Source: Thiohalobacter sp.
GTDB taxonomy: Bacteria; Pseudomonadota; Gammaproteobacteria; DSM-19610
Assembly (NCBI GenBank): GCA_026984515.1
Contig: JALSRZ010000134.1
Span: 1-41,207, forward strand
DNA: 41,207 nt
Reading direction: 5' to 3'
Shown: positions 8,737 to 16,555 of the stretch, in pieces
How positions within the stretch are numbered: position 1 is the first letter of the stretch
Layout of the letters: each line of letters begins with the position of its first letter
The notes under the pieces: model-generated
What the model was told of the DNA's origin: nothing
Database searches by the model: none
The model's input: only the letters and a program-made list of their open reading frames with translations
Position numbers and translations under genes: made by a program

Positions 8737-9168
8737 TTATTTTTTGCTGACGGGCAGGCTGGCGTTCAGCCAGGCTGCAAACCCGCCGCTGAGATTGTAC
8801 ACGTTTTCGAAACCGTTTTTTTTCAGAGTGTTGCCGACACTGCTGGAGCGGTTACCGGAACGACAGTAGGCGATAATCGGTAATTCCTTGAATTTCTTCA
8901 GTTCCGTAACCCGTTCCGGGAGTTGCTTGAGCGGGATATGGATGGCTTCGGGAATGTGTCCTTCCCGGTATTCCCGTTCTTCCCGGGTATCGAGAAACAC
9001 GGCATTTTCCCGGTTGCTCAGGCGGGTGGCCTGGGAGGGATCCACGGACTTCATACCGCCCAGGCGGCGCATGATTTCACTGGCGAAAAAGGCGCCCAGG
9101 GTGCCGATAAAAGCGAGTATCAGGATCGGGTGGTTGCCGATGAATTCGGGTATGCGGGCAAAATCCAC
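8737..9168 (-). CDS. yibN: Membrane-anchored rhodanese-domain protein (YibN family)
   Basis: A GTG start at 9168 with GGAGGAAAT upstream gives 143 residues. An N-terminal transmembrane helix (about 14–33, ILILAFIGTLGAFFASEIM) is followed by one rhodanese domain (about 42–138) with the active-site loop YCRSGNRSS holding the catalytic cysteine. Rhodaneses carry persulfide sulfur. The cytoplasmic domain of YibN is of uncertain role, and in E. coli the gene also sits upstream of secB. Here it is 42 bp downstream of a BigR/SqrR-like ArsR gene on the same strand, which suggests that expression responds to reactive sulfur (inference). Confidence 0.9.
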   Translation of the reverse strand: MDFARIPEFIGNHPILILAFIGTLGAFFASEIMRRLGGMKSVDPSQATRLSNRENAVFLDTREEREYREGHIPEAIHIPLKQLPERVTELKKFKELPIIAYCRSGNRSSSVGNTLKKNGFENVYNLSGGFAAWLNASLPVSKK

Positions 9169-9210
9169 GCGGGATTTCCTCCAGTTACAGGTGGCTGTGA
9201 AGCGGGTTGA

Positions 9211-9534
9211 TCAGCTGCCGGAAGGCATGCTGCAGAATACTTCCCGCATCATGCCGATCAGGCGCAGGGTGCGGGAATCGCTTACCCGGTAGTAGACCCG
9301 GTTGGCGTCCTTGCGCGACGCGAGAATGCCCTTGTCCCGGAGGATCGCAAGATGCTGGGAGATATTGCTCTGCGAAGTACCGACGTGTTCCACGATATCC
9401 TGCACGCTGACTTCCTGGTCGCCGAGTGTGCACAGGATTTTCAGGCGCAGCGGGTGCGACATGGCTTTCAGGGAGCGGGATGCGCGATCGATGTCTTCGT
9501 CACGGGTAATGAGGGTTTCACTGGCCGACGCCAT
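9211..9534 (-). CDS. ArsR-family repressor, BigR/SqrR-like (two-cysteine persulfide sensor type)
   Basis: The start is taken at ATG 9534 because GGAG (9544–9547) lies 9 nt ahead; in-frame ATGs at 9540 and 9561 have poor spacing or no ribosome-binding site. The 107 residues form a winged helix, with the recognition region HVGTSQSNISQHLAILRDKGIL (about 50–71) and wing RKDANRVYYRV. No ELCVCDL arsenic site is present. Instead there are Cys35 (LKILC) and Cys101 (REVFC), 66 residues apart. This is the spacing of the redox cysteines in BigR and SqrR, which sense persulfides by forming a disulfide or polysulfide link. The adjacent rhodanese fits. It heads the yibN–secB–gpsA run and is divergent from gpmI. 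Family certain; ligand inferred. Confidence 0.85.
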   Translation of the reverse strand: MASASETLITRDEDIDRASRSLKAMSHPLRLKILCTLGDQEVSVQDIVEHVGTSQSNISQHLAILRDKGILASRKDANRVYYRVSDSRTLRLIGMMREVFCSMPSGS

Positions 9535-9623
9535 CAGCATTTTCTCCACCTGTGGTGCCATCTAGACGTAATGAAAAAGCGTGCCGGGACCAATGTTTTA
9601 GCCCTGCCCTTTATAATCAAAAC

Positions 9624-9636
9624 ATTATACAATAAT
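9624..9636. promoter_or_regulatory. AT-rich 13-bp palindrome upstream of the ArsR gene (possible operator)
   Basis: ATTAT-ACA-ATAAT is a perfect inverted repeat about 90 bp upstream of the chosen ArsR start, in the 218-bp divergent region shared with gpmI. ArsR-family repressors commonly bind AT-rich dyads overlapping their own promoter, and the minus strand reads TATAAT here, a possible -10 element. No binding evidence exists beyond this pattern. Confidence 0.35.
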
Positions 9637-9704
9637 ACTCCTGTGAAGAAAGTCGCAAATTGTTCCAATGTTGCCAACGGCATAGCCAGCTTGCCTGTAT
9701 CGGG

Positions 9705-9719
9705 TTAGACTTGGTCTAA
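9705..9719. promoter_or_regulatory. 15-bp inverted repeat TTAGAC-ttg-GTCTAA upstream of gpmI
   Basis: A perfect 6-3-6 dyad 33 bp before the gpmI start codon, where a repressor would cover the promoter. I do not recognise the binding protein. It differs from the AT-rich dyad nearer the ArsR gene, so a second regulator is possible. Confidence 0.35.
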
Positions 9720-9752
9720 ATCATTGCGAACCACCCTGGTTTAATTGAGGTT

Positions 9753-11348
9753 ATGTCAAAATCACCACGCCCTGTAGCCCTGATCATCCTGGATGGTTGG
9801 GGTTACAGCGAAGATCTTGAATCCAACGCTATCGCTGCTGCCAACACCCCGGTCTGGGACCGGATGTGGCAGGCGTATGCCCATAGTTTCATTCGTACTT
9901 CCGGTGCGGCCGTAGGATTGCCGGGTGACCAGATGGGCAATTCCGAAGTCGGGCACCTCAACCTGGGTGCCGGTCGCGTGGTCTACCAGGAGTTCACGCG
10001 TGTCAGTCGCTCGATCAAGACCGGCTCTTTTTTTACCAACGCCACCCTGACAGATGCGGTAGATCTGGCAATCGAAGCTGAAAAGGCGGTGCATATCATT
10101 GGCCTGTTGTCGCCCGGCGGAGTGCACAGTCACGAAGAGCATATTCATGCGATGGCCCGGCTGGCGGTGGAGCGCGGTGCCGGCAAGGTCTATTTACACG
10201 CCTTCCTCGATGGACGTGATACACCGCCGCGCAGCGCAGCGGCATCCATCCAGGCAATGGATGACAAGTTCCGCGAACTGGGTAATGGCCGTTTTGCCTC
10301 GATGATCGGCCGATACTACGCCATGGACCGCGACCATCGCTGGCCCCGCATTCAGGCGGCCTATGATCTGATCACCGAGGGAAAGGCGGAGTTCGAGGCG
10401 CAGGACGCGATCAGCGGACTGGAAATGGCCTACGCGCGCGATGAGGGTGACGAATTTGTAAAGGCTACGCGCATCGTGCCCGAGGGCGAGCAGCCGGTGC
10501 GCGTGGAAGACGGCGATGTCGTGGTTTTCATGAACTTTCGATCCGACCGGGCGCGCCAGATCACCCGCCCCTTCATCCAGGATGACTTTGACGGGTTCGA
10601 ACGCGAGGTGGTACCCCGGCTGGGCCGTTTCGTCAGCCTTACCGAGTACAACGCGGAGTTTGACATCCCGGTTGCTTTTCCGCCGGAACGTTTAAAGAAC
10701 GTGTTTGGTGAATATGCATCCAGACTGGGCTTGCGCCAGTTGCGGCTGGCGGAGACCGAGAAGTACGCGCACGTTACCTTCTTTTTTAACGGTGGCAGGG
10801 AAGAGCCCTTTGAAGGCGAGGACCGCATCCTGGTGCCGTCACCGCTGGTGGCGACCTACGACCTGAAGCCGGAAATGAGCGCAGCGGAAGTGACCGACCA
10901 CCTGGTCGAGGCGATCCGGGGCGACAAATACGACGTGATTATCTGCAACTACGCCAACCCTGACATGGTCGGCCATACGGGTAATTTTGATGCGGCCGTG
11001 CAGGCGATAGAAACCATCGACCGGTGCCTGGGGCGGGTGTTCGATGCGCTGCAGGAAGCCGGTGCCGAGGCATTGATTACGGCGGATCACGGTAATGCCG
11101 AACAGATGCGCGGCAAGGAGACCGGTCAGGCACATACCGCGCATACATCCAACCCCGTACCCCTGTTGTACGTCGGCCGAGCGGCAAAGATGGCGGACGG
11201 TGCGCTGGCAGACGTTGCGCCCAGCATGCTGTACCTGATGGGGCTGGACATTCCGCGCGAGATGACGGGGCGCTCGCTGGTCGAGCTGGTCGACGAGCAG
11301 CGTTCCGGCAACGACTCCCCGCTAGCGCCACAGGAGGCGGAGGTCTGA
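9753..11348 (+). CDS. gpmI: 2,3-bisphosphoglycerate-independent phosphoglycerate mutase
   Basis: 531 residues from ATG 9753, preceded by TTGAGGTT. Alkaline-phosphatase-superfamily metal sites are intact: IILDGWG with Asp14, [14 protein letters not shown] with the catalytic Ser64, [23 protein letters not shown] and [10 protein letters not shown]. The enzyme interconverts 3- and 2-phosphoglycerate in glycolysis and gluconeogenesis and needs manganese or similar metals. gpmI followed 6 bp later by envC, and divergent from the yibN operon, is the E. coli gene order too. Confidence 0.97.
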   Translation: MSKSPRPVALIILDGWGYSEDLESNAIAAANTPVWDRMWQAYAHSFIRTSGAAVGLPGDQMGNSEVGHLNLGAGRVVYQEFTRVSRSIKTGSFFTNATLTDAVDLAIEAEKAVHIIGLLSPGGVHSHEEHIHAMARLAVERGAGKVYLHAFLDGRDTPPRSAAASIQAMDDKFRELGNGRFASMIGRYYAMDRDHRWPRIQAAYDLITEGKAEFEAQDAISGLEMAYARDEGDEFVKATRIVPEGEQPVRVEDGDVVVFMNFRSDRARQITRPFIQDDFDGFEREVVPRLGRFVSLTEYNAEFDIPVAFPPERLKNVFGEYASRLGLRQLRLAETEKYAHVTFFFNGGREEPFEGEDRILVPSPLVATYDLKPEMSAAEVTDHLVEAIRGDKYDVIICNYANPDMVGHTGNFDAAVQAIETIDRCLGRVFDALQEAGAEALITADHGNAEQMRGKETGQAHTAHTSNPVPLLYVGRAAKMADGALADVAPSMLYLMGLDIPREMTGRSLVELVDEQRSGNDSPLAPQEAEV

Positions 11349-11354
11349 TTCCCG

Positions 11355-12548
11355 GTGTCGGGTGCCTGCAATCATGCCCCGTACCGGTGCTGTCGCGTGC
11401 TGCTGTTGCTCTGCGGCCTCCTGCCGGGACCGGTATACAGCCTGGGTGCAGACGACCCTGCCGCAAAGGCGGCGGAACTCGCGACCCTGCGCGAGCGCAT
11501 GCAGACGCTGCAGAACCAGTTACGGCACAACCAGGATAAAAAAAGCCGCGCCGAACAGAAGTTGCGTGAGGTCGAAACAAAAATCGGTACGGCCAGCCGT
11601 GAGCTGCTCCGTGTCGAACACAGGCTGGAAAACAGTACCCGACAGCTCGCCGACCTGCAGGCGCGGCAGAAAGAGCAGACCCTTGCATTGCAACAGCAAC
11701 GCCGGCAAATCGCCAGGGAGGCACGTGCCAGCTACGCCATGGGCAGGCAGCAGCAGGTCAAGTTGCTGCTCAACCAGGAACAGCCGGCTGCTGTAGGCAG
11801 GGCACTGACCTATTTCGGCTATTTGTCACGTGCGCGTATGGCGCGCGTGGATTCCATTCATACTGCGCTGGAGCAACTGCAGGCAACCACGGCTTCCATA
11901 CAGGATACCAACCGTGAGCTGATGGAACTGCGTAACCGTCAGCTGCTGGCGTCGCGGCGCCTGCAGGAAAAGAAGCAGCAGCGTGAACAGGTAGTGGCGA
12001 AGATTGGTCGTGAACTCGAAAGCCAGAGCGACGAACTGCAGAGGCTCCGGCTGGACGAGAGGCGCCTGCGGAAACTGCTGGCCTCGTTGCGTGAGCTGCT
12101 GGCGGATATTCCCCTCGATGCCAGTCTCCATCAGCCTTTCGGTGCATTGAAGGGCAAGCTGAAATGGCCCGCACCCGGCCGGCTGACTTCGCGCTTTGGC
12201 AGCCGGCGCGGTAACAGCGGGCTGACCTGGCAGGGCGTCATGATTACTGCGCCCGAAGGTACCCGTGTGCGGGCGATTGCGCAGGGCCGCGTGGCTTTTG
12301 CGGACTGGATGCGCGGGTTCGGTCTGCTGCTGATCGTGGATCATGGTGATGGTTACATGAGCCTGTACGGTCACAACCAGGCACTGTATAAGGAAGTCGG
12401 TGAATGGGTCGATACAGGGGAAATGGTGGCAACACTGGGCGCCAGCGGTGGTCAGAACCGTCCCGGGCTGTATTTTGAGCTCAGGCACCAGGGGCGCCCC
12501 ATCAACCCGGTGCGCTGGTGCTCCGGCAGGCCGGCATCGCTGTCCTGA
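11355..12548 (+). CDS. envC: Murein hydrolase activator EnvC (degenerate LytM/M23)
   Basis: GTG at 11355, 6 bp after gpmI; 397 residues. A hydrophobic signal segment (about 13–30) precedes a long coiled coil rich in Gln, Glu and Arg (about 35–245). A C-terminal LytM domain follows (about 265–390). The zinc ligands of active M23 peptidases are replaced: the first histidine position reads GLTWQGVMI and the HxH position reads YFELRH. As in E. coli EnvC, this indicates a non-enzymatic activator of AmiA/AmiB amidases during daughter-cell separation, working in the periplasm with FtsEX. An alternative start at ATG 11374 would be in another frame, so GTG or a nearby in-frame codon must be used. Confidence 0.9.
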   Translation: MSGACNHAPYRCCRVLLLLCGLLPGPVYSLGADDPAAKAAELATLRERMQTLQNQLRHNQDKKSRAEQKLREVETKIGTASRELLRVEHRLENSTRQLADLQARQKEQTLALQQQRRQIAREARASYAMGRQQQVKLLLNQEQPAAVGRALTYFGYLSRARMARVDSIHTALEQLQATTASIQDTNRELMELRNRQLLASRRLQEKKQQREQVVAKIGRELESQSDELQRLRLDERRLRKLLASLRELLADIPLDASLHQPFGALKGKLKWPAPGRLTSRFGSRRGNSGLTWQGVMITAPEGTRVRAIAQGRVAFADWMRGFGLLLIVDHGDGYMSLYGHNQALYKEVGEWVDTGEMVATLGASGGQNRPGLYFELRHQGRPINPVRWCSGRPASLS

Positions 12549-12665
12549 TGTACGGCGGGCGCCCGGCTATGGTAAGGTCCGCTTTATCCGTGTAGCCGAT
12601 TCATAAGTAAGGCTTTTATTATTCACATATTGAGGTGATCAATCAGGTCACCAGGCTGGAATTGA

Positions 12666-13997
12666 ATGAGTGTAAAGAGAAAGAACGTTTTCCTGGTACT
12701 GGCCGGTGTAGTGGCCGGGCTTTCCCTGTCGATTGGCCAGGGTGTTTTCGCCGAGCGCGAAGCCACGGCAACGGCCGGCTTGCCGGTAGAGGAGCTGCGC
12801 ACCTTCAGTGATGTGTTCGGTCGTATCAAGAATGACTACGTCGAGGAGGTCTCCGACAAGGAGATGCTGGAGAATGCCATTCGCGGCATGCTTTCCGGTC
12901 TGGACCCGCATTCGGCCTATCTCGACCAGGATCAGTTCAAGGAGCTGCAGGTCGGGACGACCGGGCAGTTTGGCGGGCTGGGCATCGAAGTCGGCATGGA
13001 GGATGGCTTTGTAAAGGTCATCGCTCCCATTGACGACACGCCCGCGCAACGCGCAGGCATCGAGGCAGGCGACCTGATTATCCGCCTCGACGACACACCG
13101 GTAAAAGGGCTGACACTGAATGAAGCAGTAAAGATCATGCGTGGCAAGCCGGGTTCTGTGCTGAAGCTGACCGTGGTGCGCGAAGGTGTCGACCAGCCGC
13201 TGAAGATTGATATCAAGCGCGACATTATAAAGGTGAAGAGCGTCAAGCATCGCATGCTGGAAGACGGTTTTGGCTATGTGCGCATATCGCAGTTTCAGTC
13301 CAAGACCGCGGAGAACATGGTCGATGCGGTCGAGAAGCTGAAAAAGGAAGCGGGCGGTTCGCTGAAGGGCCTGGTGCTGGACTTGCGCAATAATCCAGGT
13401 GGCGTACTGAATGGAGCGGTTGCGGTATCCGATGCGTTCCTGAAGAAGGGCCTGATTGTGTATACGGAAGGCCGGGTGAATGACTCCAAGCTGAGGTTCA
13501 ATGCCACACCGGACGACATCCTGGATACGGCACCGCTGGTGGTGCTGGTCAACCAGGGTTCGGCGTCGGCATCGGAAATCGTTTCCGGGGCCCTGCAGGA
13601 TCACAAGCGGGCCATTATTGTTGGTTCCCGGACCTTTGGTAAAGGTTCGGTCCAGACCATACTGCCGCTGAGCAACGGTACTGCGGTAAAACTGACCACG
13701 GCACGTTACTACACGCCTTCCGGCCGCTCTATCCAGGCGGAAGGCATCGTGCCGGATATCCGCCTGGAGCCGGTGCGGGTTTCGGCGGTCGAGCGCTCTT
13801 TCGACCCGATCAAGGAGGCCGACCTGAGCGGTCACCTTACCAACGGCAAAAAGGAGAAAAAGAAAAAAACCAGTGCTGCCGACAGGGAAAAAACCAAACA
13901 GGATGAGGAAAAGTCCCTGGCACAAAAGGACTACCAGCTGTATGAGTCGCTGAACCTGTTAAAAGGCCTGGCGATTCAGCGGGAGAAAATGCAGTGA
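12666..13997 (+). CDS. ctpA: Carboxy-terminal processing protease CtpA (peptidase S41)
   Basis: 443 residues. An N-terminal signal or anchor (about 8–29) is followed by a cap helix, a PDZ domain (about 95–185), and the S41 core with the NNPGGVL loop (242–248), nucleophile Ser301 in GSASASEI and the general-base Lys326 in TFGKGSVQ. The end is lysine-rich (about 385–410). Such periplasmic proteases trim or degrade envelope proteins, including peptidoglycan hydrolases, so its place after envC is sensible. The 117 bp upstream (12549–12665) include a weak dyad GGTGA…TCACC (12634–12652). An intrinsic-terminator hairpin begins 7 bp after the stop, inside the next gene. Confidence 0.95.
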   Translation: MSVKRKNVFLVLAGVVAGLSLSIGQGVFAEREATATAGLPVEELRTFSDVFGRIKNDYVEEVSDKEMLENAIRGMLSGLDPHSAYLDQDQFKELQVGTTGQFGGLGIEVGMEDGFVKVIAPIDDTPAQRAGIEAGDLIIRLDDTPVKGLTLNEAVKIMRGKPGSVLKLTVVREGVDQPLKIDIKRDIIKVKSVKHRMLEDGFGYVRISQFQSKTAENMVDAVEKLKKEAGGSLKGLVLDLRNNPGGVLNGAVAVSDAFLKKGLIVYTEGRVNDSKLRFNATPDDILDTAPLVVLVNQGSASASEIVSGALQDHKRAIIVGSRTFGKGSVQTILPLSNGTAVKLTTARYYTPSGRSIQAEGIVPDIRLEPVRVSAVERSFDPIKEADLSGHLTNGKKEKKKKTSAADREKTKQDEEKSLAQKDYQLYESLNLLKGLAIQREKMQ

Positions 13998-14803
13998 TAA
14001 AACGAACCGGCCTCTGGCCGGTTCTTTTTTTGTGTGTCGCTTTTCTGCCATCGGCCCGGGCCGGCAGCTCCGCAGACCTGCCTGCCATCAGTATTATCAT
14101 CGATGACATGGGTAAACGCCTGGAAAGCGGGCGCCGGGTTCTGGCGCTGCCCGGCCCGGTAGCCTGTGCCTTCCTGCCGCGCGCACGACACACGGATTAC
14201 CTGGCGCGCCAGGCGCATACCGCGGGCCGGGAAATTCTGTTGCACCTGCCGATGGACAGTGTTGACGGGCGGCGTCTGGATGCGGGTGCGGTCACGCTGG
14301 ATATGACGGAAAAACAGTTTGCTGCCACGGTAGCGGCCGATCTGGGCGCCGTACCGTACGTCACTGGTATCAACAACCACATGGGAAGCTTGCTGACGCG
14401 TCATCCCGGGCATATGCTGTGGCTGATGCGGGCGATGCAGCAGCAGGCGGGGCTGTTTTTTGTCGACAGCCGTACCACGGTGGCTACCGTGGCGAAAAGG
14501 GTTGCCATGGAAAACGCAGTGCCCAGTACCGAGCGCAACGTGTTTCTCGACAATGAGCTGGGGGCGGATGCCATCGCGTTCCAGTTTGAACGCCTGCTCG
14601 CACTGGCCAGGAAGCAGGGCACTGCACTGGCTATTGGCCACCCTCACCCGCAGACACTGGCGTTTCTGGAGCAGCAGCTGCCGCAACTGGGGCAGCGGGG
14701 TTTTCGCTTGCTGCCGGTGCGCGACCTGATTGAACTTCAGCAACAGGGTGAAAACACATGGCAAGCGTCCTGGTCCCCCTCGCACAGGGGTGTGAAGAAC
14801 TAG
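13994..14803 (+). CDS. yibQ: Divergent polysaccharide deacetylase family protein (YibQ/DUF610)
   Basis: GTG at 13994 overlaps the ctpA stop (GTGA). The 269 residues open with a signal peptide (MIKRTGLWPVLFLCVAFLPS, cleavage near residue 23). The NodB-like domain begins at once: AISIIIDDMG, FLPRARHT, LLHLPMD and INNHMGSLLT carry the acidic and histidine positions of the divergent deacetylase family. The periplasmic role is unproven, but the gene follows envC in E. coli as well. The signal-peptide codons contain a complete intrinsic-terminator-like hairpin (see terminator at 14005). The 3' end overlaps the DJ-1 gene by 46 bp. Confidence 0.88.
   Translation: MIKRTGLWPVLFLCVAFLPSARAGSSADLPAISIIIDDMGKRLESGRRVLALPGPVACAFLPRARHTDYLARQAHTAGREILLHLPMDSVDGRRLDAGAVTLDMTEKQFAATVAADLGAVPYVTGINNHMGSLLTRHPGHMLWLMRAMQQQAGLFFVDSRTTVATVAKRVAMENAVPSTERNVFLDNELGADAIAFQFERLLALARKQGTALAIGHPHPQTLAFLEQQLPQLGQRGFRLLPVRDLIELQQQGENTWQASWSPSHRGVKN
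14005..14031 (+). terminator. Intrinsic terminator-like hairpin inside the start of yibQ, just after ctpA
   Basis: AACCGGCC (14005–14012), loop TCT, GGCCGGTT (14016–14023), then C and seven T (14025–14031). The 8-bp GC-rich stem plus U-tract is a textbook intrinsic terminator for ctpA, yet it encodes residues 4–13 of the YibQ signal peptide. Termination here would make yibQ expression depend on readthrough. Confidence 0.75.
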
Positions 14804-15312
14804 AAGCCGTTACCGTGGTGGATTTGTTGCGGCGCGCCGGTATCGGCGTGGTTACTGCAGGCCTGGATAACCGGCCGGTACGCGCATCAAGAGGCACGGT
14901 ACTGGTCCCGGACACTACGCTCGACGATGCACTGAAACAGCAGTATGACATGGTGGTCCTGCCCGGTGGTTTGCCCGGCGCAGAGCACCTGGATGCGGAC
15001 CCGCGCATACGCGGTGTGTTGAAGCAGATGACGGAGACGGACCGCTATACGGCTGCGATATGCGCGGCACCCAGGGTGCTCGCCGGGATGGGTCTGCTCG
15101 AAGGCCGGCAGGCGACCGGTTTTCCGGGCGTGCTGGATGATTTTGACGGCATCGAGTATCGCACGGATGCCGTGGTACAGGATGGCAAGGTCATTACCTC
15201 ACGTGGCCCGGGAACAGCGATGGATTTTGCGCTGGCGCTGATCGAGCAACTGGTCGGAAAAGAAAAACGTGATGAAGTGGAAGCCGGTCTGCAGCGGCCG
15301 AATCAGGGCTGA
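14758..15312 (+). CDS. DJ-1/PfpI family protein, YajL-like
   Basis: ATG at 14758 with GGTG a few bases ahead; 184 residues. The fold signature is complete: LAQGCEELEAVTVVDLLRRAG with the conserved Glu14, VVLPGGLPGAEHL (67–79), and the nucleophile elbow AAICAAPRVL with Cys102. The closest pattern is YajL/DJ-1, linked to oxidative-stress protection, protein deglycase or chaperone activities; the true reaction is debated for the whole family. It starts 46 bp before yibQ ends, an unusually long overlap that implies coupled translation. The stop is 11 bp before the DUF389 gene. Confidence 0.9.
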   Translation: MASVLVPLAQGCEELEAVTVVDLLRRAGIGVVTAGLDNRPVRASRGTVLVPDTTLDDALKQQYDMVVLPGGLPGAEHLDADPRIRGVLKQMTETDRYTAAICAAPRVLAGMGLLEGRQATGFPGVLDDFDGIEYRTDAVVQDGKVITSRGPGTAMDFALALIEQLVGKEKRDEVEAGLQRPNQG

Positions 15313-15323
15313 AAGGAACGCGG

Positions 15324-16334
15324 TTGAAACTGATTGAAGTTGTCGCGGATGCCGGGCACCTCGATACACTGACCGGTCTGGCGGAGCAGTACGGTGCGCT
15401 CGACTACTGGTACAGCCAGACGGTCGAAGACCAGCGCCGCAGCCTGCGCATGCTGGTGGATGATGCCAAGCGCCAGACAGTGCTCGATGCGCTGCAGAAC
15501 CTGCTGGGTGCCTCCGGCAACGCGCGCATCATCGTTCTGCCGGTAGAGGCGGTGCTGCCCAGGCCGGATCAGGATGCAGTTCCGGACAAAAAGAACGAGA
15601 GCAAGGCAAGCACCAGCACTACGCGCGAAGAACTGTACAACCAGATCGAAAAAGGAGCGCGCCTGGACGGGAATTACCTGATCCTGGTTTTTCTGTCCAC
15701 GGTGGTTGCCGCCATTGGCCTGCTGGAAAACAATGTGGCGGTGATCGTTGGCGCCATGGTGATTGCGCCGCTGCTGGGTCCGAACATTGCGCTGGCATTC
15801 GCAGCGACACTGGGCGATCGTGACCTGCTCCGGGAATCGTTCCAGACCAATCTTGTCGGTGTGGTATTTGCGCTTTTGCTGTCCGTCGTGATTGGCTGGC
15901 TGTGGCCCGTGTTCACTCCCAATGCGGAAATTATCGCGCGCACCGATGTTGGTTTTGACGGGGTTGTGCTGGCGCTGGCCTCCGGTGCAGCCGCCGTTTT
16001 GTCGCTTACCAGTGGTGTAGCCAGTGCGCTGGTGGGCGTTATGGTGGCCGTTGCCCTGCTGCCTCCCGCGGCTACCCTGGGTATGGTGCTTGCCTCCGGG
16101 CAGCATGAAATGGCGGCCGGTGCCGCACTGCTGCTGGCGGTGAACGTGGTTTGTGTGAATCTTTCCGCCAACCTGGTTTTTTTTATCAAGGGCGTCAGGC
16201 CCAGGACCTGGATCGAAAAGCGCAAGGCGAGACAGTCGGCGGTATGGATCGGCCTGTTCTGGGTCATTGCGCTGGCAGTACTGCTGTTCGCTGTGTATGC
16301 GCGCAATTTTGTCCAGGAGCCTGTCGGCCTGTAA
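15324..16334 (+). CDS. DUF389 / TIGR00341 family membrane protein
   Basis: A TTG start at 15324, 8 nt after GAAAGGAAC, gives 336 residues beginning LKLIEVVADAGHLDTL. A cytosolic alpha/beta domain (about 1–80) and a charged linker (about 85–105) precede at least six hydrophobic helices. Conserved stretches are YLILVFLSTVVAAIGLLENNVAVIVGAMVIAPLLGPN (about 114–150) and ASALVGVMVAVALLPPAATLG. The family is widespread and of unknown function. It is the last gene of the gpmI-side run and is followed by a long AT-rich gap. Confidence 0.88.
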   Translation: MKLIEVVADAGHLDTLTGLAEQYGALDYWYSQTVEDQRRSLRMLVDDAKRQTVLDALQNLLGASGNARIIVLPVEAVLPRPDQDAVPDKKNESKASTSTTREELYNQIEKGARLDGNYLILVFLSTVVAAIGLLENNVAVIVGAMVIAPLLGPNIALAFAATLGDRDLLRESFQTNLVGVVFALLLSVVIGWLWPVFTPNAEIIARTDVGFDGVVLALASGAAAVLSLTSGVASALVGVMVAVALLPPAATLGMVLASGQHEMAAGAALLLAVNVVCVNLSANLVFFIKGVRPRTWIEKRKARQSAVWIGLFWVIALAVLLFAVYARNFVQEPVGL

Positions 16335-16400
16335 GGAGGCGATTAATTCGTCGATAATATTTACAGAAAAATTTTAGCGCCGTCTAACCATAAAAACAAT

Positions 16401-16415
16401 ATAACACTATGTTAT
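16401..16415. promoter_or_regulatory. 15-bp palindrome ATAACA-cta-TGTTAT, candidate enhancer site
   Basis: A perfect 6-3-6 inverted repeat centred about 148 bp before the predicted sigma-54 start site. That is a usual distance for an upstream site bound by a bacterial enhancer-binding protein. A second dyad, TTATTG-a-CAATAA, lies at 16459–16471, about 91 bp upstream of the start. The surrounding 16381–16440 has only 12 G/C in 60 bases. The binding protein is unknown. Confidence 0.4.
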
Positions 16416-16458
16416 TTAAAATATATTAATGGATTCTTATGATCCGGCTGTGTCGGTA

Positions 16459-16471
16459 TTATTGACAATAA
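16459..16471. promoter_or_regulatory. 13-bp palindrome TTATTG-a-CAATAA, second candidate regulatory site
   Basis: A perfect dyad with a single central base, 59 bp upstream of the -24 element at 16530. It could be a second activator site, or a site for IHF-like bending of this AT-rich leader. Only the symmetry is seen. Confidence 0.35.
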
Positions 16472-16529
16472 AAAATTCAGCCAATTCCTGTGTTCAGGCA
16501 ACTCATTGATTTATAAGGAAGTGAAAAAC

Positions 16530-16545
16530 AGGCACGCTTGTTGCT
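16530..16545 (+). promoter_or_regulatory. Sigma-54 (RpoN) -24/-12 promoter
   Basis: AGGCACG-CTTG-TTGCT matches the consensus TGGCACG-N4-TTGC(A/T) at all but the first base. The invariant GG (16531–16532) and GC (16543–16544) are separated by exactly 10 bases. Transcription should start near 16556. No protein-coding gene lies downstream on this strand before the terminator at 16739. Confidence 0.7.
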
Positions 16546-16555
16546 CTATGTACTG

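Noticed and set aside
12634-12652. GGTGA…TCACC dyad upstream of ctpA as an operator
   Set aside because: Arms are only 5 bp with a 9-bp spacer, which is expected by chance.
12648-13925. Long open frame on the minus strand opposite ctpA (425 codons)
   Set aside because: ctpA on the plus strand has full S41 and PDZ motifs. The antisense frame has no recognisable domain and is a by-product of GC-rich codon bias.
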